Source: RGIG3102 sp964649845 (lineage in GTDB: Bacteria > Bacillota > Clostridia > Oscillospirales > Ruminococcaceae). From it: a stretch of DNA of 11,012 nucleotides. The stretch covers positions 1 through 11,012 of the forward strand of contig CAZYSS010000069.1 in the NCBI GenBank assembly GCA_964649845.1. Reading direction: 5' to 3'. The position numbers and the translations under genes are program-made. The notes under the pieces are model-generated. The model worked only from the letters and a program-made list of their open reading frames with translations, made no database searches and was not told the origin of the DNA. This document shows positions 6,008 to 11,012 of this stretch, piece by piece (position 1 is the stretch's first letter; each line of letters opens with the position of its first letter).

Positions 6008-6271
6008 TCACCCATTCATCGCTTCATCCAGAACTTCCTGCACGATTTCCTTTGTCACTTTGCCTTCGTGCCTGTTTTCCCCATCCACAAAGAAACAGGG
6101 CACGTAATAATAAGGCATCAGGTCGCAGTATTCAGGGTTGGCATTTTCGTCTATGCGGTGTATTTCCAGTTGTCTGTACTGTGGGTTTTCTTCCATCAAT
6201 TCTGCCAGCAGGCGGTCCGCCTTTGCACAGTGGGGACAGCCTTTAAGATAAAAATAAGTAATGCTTTTCAT
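6008..6271 (-). CDS. Glutaredoxin-like thioredoxin-fold protein
   Basis: A small cytoplasmic redox protein of 87 residues from the ATG at 6271, chosen because GGAGA lies 4 bases upstream and the product then starts directly with the first beta strand (MKSITYFYLKGCPHC). An upstream in-frame start at 6319 would add 16 residues with no ribosome binding site. The active site is CPHC (12-15) and the cis-proline loop is YYVPCFFVDG (55-64; V57-P58), both standard for the thioredoxin/glutaredoxin fold. An extra cysteine (C59) follows the cis-proline. Substrate is unknown: CPHC also occurs in DsbA-like and NrdH-like proteins, but the size and lack of a signal peptide point to a glutaredoxin-like reductant. 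It is transcribed away from recG, apparently alone. No convincing terminator is seen downstream before the repeats. Confidence 0.82.
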   Translation of the reverse strand: MKSITYFYLKGCPHCAKADRLLAELMEENPQYRQLEIHRIDENANPEYCDLMPYYYVPCFFVDGENRHEGKVTKEIVQEVLDEAMNG

Positions 6272-6417
6272 AATATCTCCATAAGATAAGTTTAAAATAA
6301 GTATAACACAGCACCCCACATTTTTTAAAGTGGGATAAACTATTTTTATATTATAGTATATATTTTACCGCTGTTTTGTGTTAAAATAGACGAAAACAAA
6401 GATTCCGGGATACTGTT
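6272..6417. promoter_or_regulatory. Divergent promoter region between glutaredoxin-like gene and recG
   Basis: An AT-rich gap between divergent starts. On the - strand TATACT (6304-6299) is a good -10 candidate for the glutaredoxin-like gene, without a clear -35. On the + strand TAAAAT at 6382-6387 could be a -10 for recG, again without a good -35. GGGA (6407-6410) is the only, weak, ribosome binding site before the recG ATG. Confidence 0.45.
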
Positions 6418-8445
6418 ATGAATGATATTTTACAGCAGGATATAAGATACCTGAAGGGCGTGGGCGAAAAACGAGCCGTTCAGCTGAACAGGCTGGGGGT
6501 TTTTACCGTAAGCGACCTGTTGTATCTGCTGCCAAGAAGATATATAGATTATTCTGACCCTTACCAGCTGGCCTATGCTCCTTATGACGAGGCCTGTGCG
6601 GTAAAGGCTGTTGTGCTGCAGTCAAAGGGGGGCGTGCGCATACGTGGCGGCAAAACCATATTCAAGGTGCTGTGCGCCGATGAAACCGCCCGTCTGGAAC
6701 TGACGTTTTTCAACAGCGAATACACCGTAAAACAGCTGGAAGTGGGACAGGAGTATATTTTTTACGGCAAAGTGGGTGGCAGCATGGTAAACCGCCAGAT
6801 GACCACACCGATTTTCATCCCGGCGGACAGTCCTCTCACACGCCGTGCGGTTTATCCTCTGACAGCAGGATTGTCTGCAAAGATGGTTTCAAATATGATG
6901 GCGGCCGCCTTTGACAGGCTGGACACCATACCGGACTTTATGCCCCGGGAAATTCTGGCGGCAAACAACCTGCCGGACCTGTACACTGCCCTGAAAAACA
7001 TACATTTCCCGAAAAACAACAGTGATTTACAACAGGCAACCAGCAGACTGGCCTTTGATGAGCTGTTCAGCCTGCAATTGGGACTGACTCTGCTGAACGG
7101 CCAGCAGCGCAGAAAAACCAATGTAAAAGTCAAAAGCGTTAATATAGATGACTTTCTTTCCAGCCTGCCGTACACCCCTACCGGTGCCCAGATGAGGGCT
7201 ATAAGGGATATTCTGCTGGATTTCAAAGGGGAAACCTGCGCCAACCGTCTGGTACAGGGGGACGTGGGCAGCGGCAAGACGCTGGTGGCAATCAGCGCAA
7301 TGTACTGTATGCACAAAAACGGCTATCAGAGCTGTATGATGGCGCCTACTGAAATTCTGGCAAACCAGCATTACGCCAATGTGAAGAAAATGCTGGAGCC
7401 TTTCGGTGTGAAGGTAGACCTGCTGACAGCCGGACTGAAAGCAAAGGAACGCCGCGAAGTGCTGGCAAGGCTGGAAAGCGGCGAGACGGATATTCTGATA
7501 GGCACTCACTCTGTTTTAAGCGACAAGGTGCAGTTTAAAAATATGGCATTGTTCATCACTGACGAACAGCATCGCTTCGGCGTAAACCAGCGCAACATTG
7601 CCAATGCCAAAGGGGAAAACCCACATATTCTGGTAATGAGCGCCACACCTATTCCCCGCACGCTGGCAATGATTATCTATGCCGGAATGCAGATAAGTGT
7701 GATTGATGAAATGCCGAAAGGCCGCAAGCCTGTGCAGACCCTGTTGGTGGGTACAGATTTAAGGCGGAGAATGTTCGGTTTTATAGATAAACATATAAAA
7801 GCGGGCTATCAATGCTATATCGTGTTGCCTGCCATCGAGGAAAATGAAACAATTACCGACCTGCAAAGCGTGGAAAAATACTGCAACGAGGTGGTGCGCC
7901 CTATGCTGCCCCACGCAAAAGTGGGAATGCTCCACGGAAAGATGAAAAACGCTGAAAAAGACCGGATAATGTCTGCATTTTCTGCGGGGGAAATCGATAT
8001 TCTCTGCTCCACAACTGTAGTTGAGGTTGGTGTGGACGTGCCGAATGCGGCACTGATGATAATAGAAAATGCCGAACGCTACGGCCTGTCTGCCCTGCAT
8101 CAGCTGCGCGGACGCGTAGGGCGCGGCACAGTGCAGAGCTGGTGTATTCTTGTCAGCGACAAAAAAACACCTCAGGTACAGGAAAGACTGAAGTTTATGG
8201 CGGCCAACGCCAGTGGCTTTGCGGTAAGCCAGTATGACCTGGAACACCGCGGGCCGGGGGATTTCTTTGGCAGTCGACAGCACGGCCTGCCGCTGATGAA
8301 AACCGCCAGCCTGTGCAGTGACCTGTCACTGACACAGGCCGCCAGGGATGCCGCAGTGAAAATCCTGACCGACAGCCCCGATTTGTCAAAATATCCTATG
8401 ATAAAACAGCGCACAGCAAAGATGTTTGAAAGTCTGACATTATAA
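6418..8445 (+). CDS. recG: ATP-dependent DNA helicase RecG
   Basis: Superfamily 2 DNA translocase that regresses stalled replication forks and processes branched recombination intermediates. The 675 residues equal the normal family length. Order: an N-terminal wedge/OB-fold region (about 1-240, starting with LKGVGEKRAVQLNRLGV), then two helicase lobes with Walker A GDVGSGKT (281-288), APTEILANQH (309-318), the DEQH box (382-385), SATPIPRTLAM (408-418), and motif VI QLRGRVGRG (562-570), followed by the TRG-type region (SGFAVSQYDLEHRGPGDFFGSRQHG). All motifs are intact. The ribosome binding site is weak (GGGA, 7 bases before ATG), in keeping with low expression. In Bacillus subtilis recG is downstream of yloU-yloV on the same strand; here the corresponding pair is convergent to it, so the locus has been rearranged. 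Confidence 0.97.
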   Translation: MNDILQQDIRYLKGVGEKRAVQLNRLGVFTVSDLLYLLPRRYIDYSDPYQLAYAPYDEACAVKAVVLQSKGGVRIRGGKTIFKVLCADETARLELTFFNSEYTVKQLEVGQEYIFYGKVGGSMVNRQMTTPIFIPADSPLTRRAVYPLTAGLSAKMVSNMMAAAFDRLDTIPDFMPREILAANNLPDLYTALKNIHFPKNNSDLQQATSRLAFDELFSLQLGLTLLNGQQRRKTNVKVKSVNIDDFLSSLPYTPTGAQMRAIRDILLDFKGETCANRLVQGDVGSGKTLVAISAMYCMHKNGYQSCMMAPTEILANQHYANVKKMLEPFGVKVDLLTAGLKAKERREVLARLESGETDILIGTHSVLSDKVQFKNMALFITDEQHRFGVNQRNIANAKGENPHILVMSATPIPRTLAMIIYAGMQISVIDEMPKGRKPVQTLLVGTDLRRRMFGFIDKHIKAGYQCYIVLPAIEENETITDLQSVEKYCNEVVRPMLPHAKVGMLHGKMKNAEKDRIMSAFSAGEIDILCSTTVVEVGVDVPNAALMIIENAERYGLSALHQLRGRVGRGTVQSWCILVSDKKTPQVQERLKFMAANASGFAVSQYDLEHRGPGDFFGSRQHGLPLMKTASLCSDLSLTQAARDAAVKILTDSPDLSKYPMIKQRTAKMFESLTL

Positions 8446-8450
8446 CTGAT

Positions 8451-8476
8451 AAAAGCCACCTGTACGGGTGGTTTTT
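8451..8476 (+). terminator. Terminator of recG
   Basis: AAAAGCCACC pairs with GGTGGTTTTT (one G-T pair) around a TGTACG loop, ending in five T, starting 5 bases after the recG stop. Confidence 0.82.
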
Positions 8477-8493
8477 GACTTTGGGGATATAAA

Positions 8494-8518
8494 CGGGCGG
8501 GGAAACCCCGCCCCTGCG
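8494..8518. repeat. Half palindromic element
   Basis: A strong 8-bp stem, GGGCGGGG with CCCCGCCC around AAA, ends CCCCTGCG, one base from the family end CCCCTACG. No left half is present. Confidence 0.65.
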
Positions 8519-8527
8519 CGCCAGCGC

Positions 8528-8649
8528 GTCATCCTGAGCGAGTGAAACGAGGGAAGGATCTTTGAAGCAATAACAATATCAAAAATATAATTCTGCAGAT
8601 ATCTGCAGCGCAAAGATTCTTCAGTCGCTTCGCTTCTTCAGAATGACAG
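8528..8649. repeat. Long imperfect inverted repeat, GTCATCCTGA type, copy 2
   Basis: The left arm GTCATCCTGAGCGAGTGAAA...GGATCTTTG (8528-8564) pairs with the right arm GCGCAAAGATTC...CAGAATGACAG (8608-8649). The loop contains a perfect 16-base palindrome CTGCAGATATCTGCAG (8593-8608). The right arm shares GCGCAAAGATTC and a GTCGCTTCGCT core with 5933-5973, so both belong to one family; the loops differ. Confidence 0.75.
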
Positions 8650-8674
8650 AATCATTGCTTTTGTGGAGATACTG

Positions 8675-8764
8675 CGGGCGAACGCAGTAAGCGTAGCGCC
8701 GGAATGATATTTCACGAAGTGAAATAGGCCGAGCCGGTCATGCGAGGCCAGTGGTCGCCCCTAC
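8675..8764. repeat. Expanded palindromic element with structured loop
   Basis: On the - strand it starts GTAGGGGCGA and ends TCGCCCG, the same ends as the left-half units at 2887 and 2945, but the loop is about 70 bases instead of 2-6. The loop holds its own hairpins: TATTTCAC-GAA-GTGAAATA (8708-8726), and ACTGCG with CGCAGT (8671-8688) overlapping the outer arm. Confidence 0.65.
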
Positions 8765-8782
8765 ATATCTTAAAAAGCATGC

Positions 8783-8814
8783 AAAAACAAAAGGCACTCG
8801 TATGAGTGCCTTTT
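8783..8814 (-). terminator. Terminator of the Asp23-FakA operon
   Basis: An 11-bp stem AAAAGGCACTC with GAGTGCCTTTT encloses a GTAT loop, with an A/T-rich tail on both sides (TTTTGTTTTT on the - strand). It lies 9 bases past the fakA-like stop on the - strand and can also stop + strand transcripts. Confidence 0.87.
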
Positions 8815-8822
8815 AATATTTA

Positions 8823-10490
8823 TTATTCTACAGAGATAAAGTAGTAGTATACAGGCTGGTTGCCTTCCAGAACGGAAACTTCTGCATTTTTAGGTGCACG
8901 TTTCTGTACTTCTTCACATACTCTTTCTGCTTCTTCAGCTGTAACGCCTTCGCCGTAGATGATTGTAACAAAGGATGTGTCACGTTTCATCATCTGTTTT
9001 GCCAGTTTTACAGTTGCTTTTTCCACGTCTTTTTCCACGAATGCCAGCTTGCTGTTTTCCATAGCAAGGATGTCACCGCGTTTGATTTTGTGGCCTTCAA
9101 AGTCAGAGTTTCTTGCAGCAAATGTGATAGAGCCTGTCTGCACGCCCTGTGATGCCATATCCATTGTAACTGCGTTTTCTTCTGTTGTGCCTTCCGGGTC
9201 ATAGTTCAGCATAGCTGTGATACCCTGTGGAATTGTTCTTGTAGGAAGAACAACAACTTTTCTGTCTGCCAGACGTACTGACTGTTCTGCAGCCATGATG
9301 ATGTTTTTGTTGTTTGGCAGAACGAAAACTGTTTTTGCAGGTACAGAATGGATAGCTTTCAGGATATCTTCTGTGGATGGGTTCATTGTCTGGCCGCCTG
9401 TAACAACAGCGTCAACACCCAGGTCTTTGAACATATTGATAAGACCTTCGCCTGCTGCAACAGCAACAAAACCGAATTTTACGTTTTTGTCCACTGCTTT
9501 GTATTTGAATTCTTCTGTGGAGTTTGCTTCTTTAGCCTGTTTTTCCAGACCTTTTGCTTCTTCTGCCAGGTCGCTTACTTTTTCAGCCATATTGGTAATT
9601 CTGATTCTTGTAAGATAACCATGTTTCAGACCTTCTGTAACTGCGCGGCCTGGTGCATCTGTGTGCACATAGCATTTGATTGTTGTTTCATCTTCAACAA
9701 CAACCACGCTGTCACCGATGGATTCCAGATAAGCGCGGATTTTTTCTTCGTTTGCTTTCTGGTTTTTGTTTACAATAAATTCAACGCGGTATGCGTTTAC
9801 AACTTCTTTGTCAATATCTTTGGAGTAGATGCCTTTTGATTCAAATTCAGTTGTTTCTTCTTTTACAACAACTTCTTCAATCATGGCTTCGCCTCTGAAT
9901 ACTTTCAGCATACCTTCAAAGATGAAGATAATACCCTGACCGCCAGCGTCTACAACGCCAGCTTTTTTCAATACAGGCAGCAGTTCAGGTGTGTTTGCAA
10001 GGGAAACTTTTGCAGCTTCCACAACAGCTGTCCACAGTTCAACAATATCTGTTGTATCCATTGTTTCTGCTTTTTCACAGGCTTCACGTGCAACAGTCAG
10101 GATTGTACCTTCTGTTGGTTTCATAACTGCTTTGTATGCAGAGTCCACACCTTTGCGCAGAGCTGCTTTCAGGTCGTTGGCATCTGCTGTTTCTTTGCCT
10201 TTGAGAGCTTTGGAGAAGCCACGGAACAACAGAGATGAAATAACACCACTGTTACCACGTGCGCCACGCAGCATAGCGTTTGCTGTAGTAGCAGCAACTT
10301 TTTCCACTGTAGCGTCATCTGGCAGGTTTTACAGTTCTTTTTTTGCAGACCCGATTGTCATAGACATATTTGTACCTGTATCGCCGTCTGGTACAGGGAA
10401 AACGTTCAGTTCGTCAACTGTTGTTTTGTTGTTGATAATTGCGTTTGCACCGGAGATAATGGCATCACGCAGTATTTTACCAGTAATCAT
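8823..10490 (-). CDS. fakA: Fatty acid kinase FakA/YloV-like (DhaL-DegV fusion), interrupted by an in-frame TAA
   Basis: Family role: with a FakB (DegV-type) carrier it phosphorylates exogenous fatty acids to acyl phosphates for phospholipid synthesis. The complete frame runs from ATG 10490 (GAGGTG 4 bases upstream) to 8823: 556 codons including stop, matching the family's roughly 550 residues. The DhaL domain (about 1-200) begins MITGKILRDAIISGANAII and carries NVFPVPDGDTGTNMS (29-43; metal-binding D35, D37) and LRGARGNSG (74-82); a middle domain and a DegV-like C-terminal domain follow. Codon 54 (10331-10329) is TAA, in the same frame on both sides, so this is a substitution, not a frameshift. 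As given, translation stops after 53 residues. Restart at GTG 10307 would give 494 residues lacking the DGDTG loop, and no ribosome binding site precedes it. It is either a recent nonsense mutation or a base error; the rest shows no decay. Confidence 0.88.
10329..10331 (-). other. In-frame TAA at codon 54 of the fakA-like gene
   Basis: The - strand reads GAA CTG TAA AAC CTG, that is KKEL-stop-NLPDDATVEKV. Homologues usually have a continuous KEL-x-x-LP stretch here. TAA is one base from GAA, AAA, CAA and TCA; Glu (GAA) would suit the family. TAA ends several other genes here (prmA, vanY, the mutase), so it is a normal stop in this genome. Confidence 0.85.
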
Positions 10491-10505
10491 TTGTCACCTC
10501 AATAA

Positions 10506-10859
10506 TTATTCTGTAATAATGTCATCCACTGACACGTTGATTCTTTTTACTTTCAGGTTTGTTGCGTGTTCCACAGCGTAGGAAACTCTTTCCTTGATGT
10601 TATCCACAATGGTGGCGATGTTAACGCCGTAAGTAACCTTGATGTGAAGGTCGATAACCAGCTGGCCGTCTTCTTCTGTAACAACAACGCCTTTTTCCGG
10701 AATGTCGTTGCCGAAGAACATGGTTTTTACACTGTCTCTGGCATTTGCAGTGCTCATACCTGCAACACCGTAACAGCTTGTGATGGCATTACCTACAAGA
10801 CCTGCAAAAAAGTCGTTTGTAAGAACGATTCTGCCCTGTGGGTTATAAAGTTTAATCAT
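10506..10859 (-). CDS. Asp23/Gls24 family envelope stress protein (YloU-like)
   Basis: A 117-residue member of the Asp23/Gls24 family (DUF322), in which proteins are linked to alkaline or envelope stress and often sit at the membrane; the biochemical role is not settled. Family features are the N-terminal part MIKLYNPQGRIVLTNDFFAGLVG, the CYGVAGMS motif (29-36), an alternating beta-rich middle (VVVTEEDGQLVIDLHIKVTYGVNI), and an amphipathic helix leading to KVKRINVSVDDI. There is no signal peptide or membrane segment. AAGGAG lies 9 bases before the ATG. The stop is 15 bases from the fakA-like start, so the two form an operon, as yloU-yloV do in Bacillus subtilis, which supports both identifications. 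Confidence 0.9.
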   Translation of the reverse strand: MIKLYNPQGRIVLTNDFFAGLVGNAITSCYGVAGMSTANARDSVKTMFFGNDIPEKGVVVTEEDGQLVIDLHIKVTYGVNIATIVDNIKERVSYAVEHATNLKVKRINVSVDDIITE

Positions 10860-10964
10860 AACAAAAAGCTCCTTTTCTGCAAAACATATATCTGCTATAG
10901 AATTTGCTATTTTTTATTTATTTAAATAAAATTACGGGCATACATACCCATAATAATCCTATAT

Positions 10965-10993
10965 ATTATACCTCAAAAAACTAAATCTGTATA
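10965..10993 (-). promoter_or_regulatory. Promoter of the Asp23-FakA operon
   Basis: On the - strand -35 TATACA (10993-10988), a 17-base spacer and a perfect -10 TATAAT (10970-10965). Transcription would start near 10958, giving a leader of about 100 bases. The leader holds a small near-palindrome, GGGTATGTATGCCC (10948-10935), just after the start, followed by AT-rich sequence. Confidence 0.6.
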
Positions 10994-11012
10994 TACTTTT
11001 GCATATTTTTTA

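Larger units (their letters stand above)
8477..8786. repeat. Gene-free repeat cluster 3
   Basis: The gap between convergent recG and the fakA-like gene. No gene is seen. It contains a half palindromic element (8494-8518), a long inverted repeat (8528-8649) and an expanded element (8675-8764), flanked by the terminators of the two genes. Confidence 0.8.

Noticed and set aside
9348..9839. A 163-codon + strand open frame opposite the fakA-like gene
   Set aside because: It is an antisense shadow with a Phe/Cys-rich composition and no start signals.
10307..10490. Stop codon reassignment or programmed frameshift in the fakA-like gene
   Set aside because: TAA is used as the normal stop of several genes in the window, and both sides of the stop are in the same frame, so neither reassignment nor a frameshift explains it.

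Overview
The window looks like a chromosomal housekeeping stretch from a low-to-mid-GC Bacillota genome, most likely class Clostridia. The evidence is the prmA-rsmE pair, the Asp23/FakA-like (yloU-yloV type) pair close to recG, strong AGGAGG-type ribosome binding sites on most genes, and TATAAT-type promoters. It contains no rRNA, tRNA, CRISPR array, transposase or phage gene.

Layout. Positions 1-2750 (+ strand) hold an apparent operon: the 3' part of prmA (ribosomal protein L11 methyltransferase), rsmE (16S rRNA m3U1498 methyltransferase), a membrane-anchored VanY-type D-Ala-D-Ala carboxypeptidase, and a small AroQ chorismate mutase that starts at a GTG inside the end of the carboxypeptidase gene. 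A strong terminator closes it. Positions 2790-3050 are packed with palindromic repeat elements. On the - strand follow a guanine deaminase gene (3109-4365, own promoter) and a cytoplasmic L-asparaginase gene (4642-5505). Between them is a 50-codon open fragment that looks like the tail of a lost + strand gene, followed by a perfect palindromic terminator. Positions 5506-6007 hold a second cluster of repeats, then a small glutaredoxin-like gene (- strand) divergent from recG (+ strand, 6418-8445). A third repeat cluster (8480-8766) separates recG from a convergent - strand operon encoding an Asp23/Gls24 protein and a DhaL-type fatty acid kinase (FakA/YloV), with a TATACA-17-TATAAT promoter near the right edge.

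Two things stand out. First, the fakA-like gene carries a TAA in frame at codon 54, with well-conserved family sequence on both sides in the same frame. As given, the kinase gene is split by a nonsense codon (a mutation or a base error), with the metal-binding DGDTG loop cut away from the rest. Second, the gene-free stretches are built from a modular palindromic element. Three copies are exactly 57 bp, each with GTAGGG at the left and CCCCTACG at the right and two internal hairpins whose stem sequences differ between copies but keep pairing. Half copies, degenerate copies and one copy with a greatly expanded loop are also present. A second, longer imperfect inverted repeat (GTCATCCTGA...GAATGAC type) sits beside these elements in two of the three clusters.

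Functionally the genes are mostly independent housekeeping functions: ribosome modification, envelope maintenance, aromatic amino acid synthesis, nitrogen release from guanine and asparagine, thiol redox, DNA repair, and fatty acid activation. I see no multi-gene novel system. The most distinctive material is the non-coding repeat architecture.
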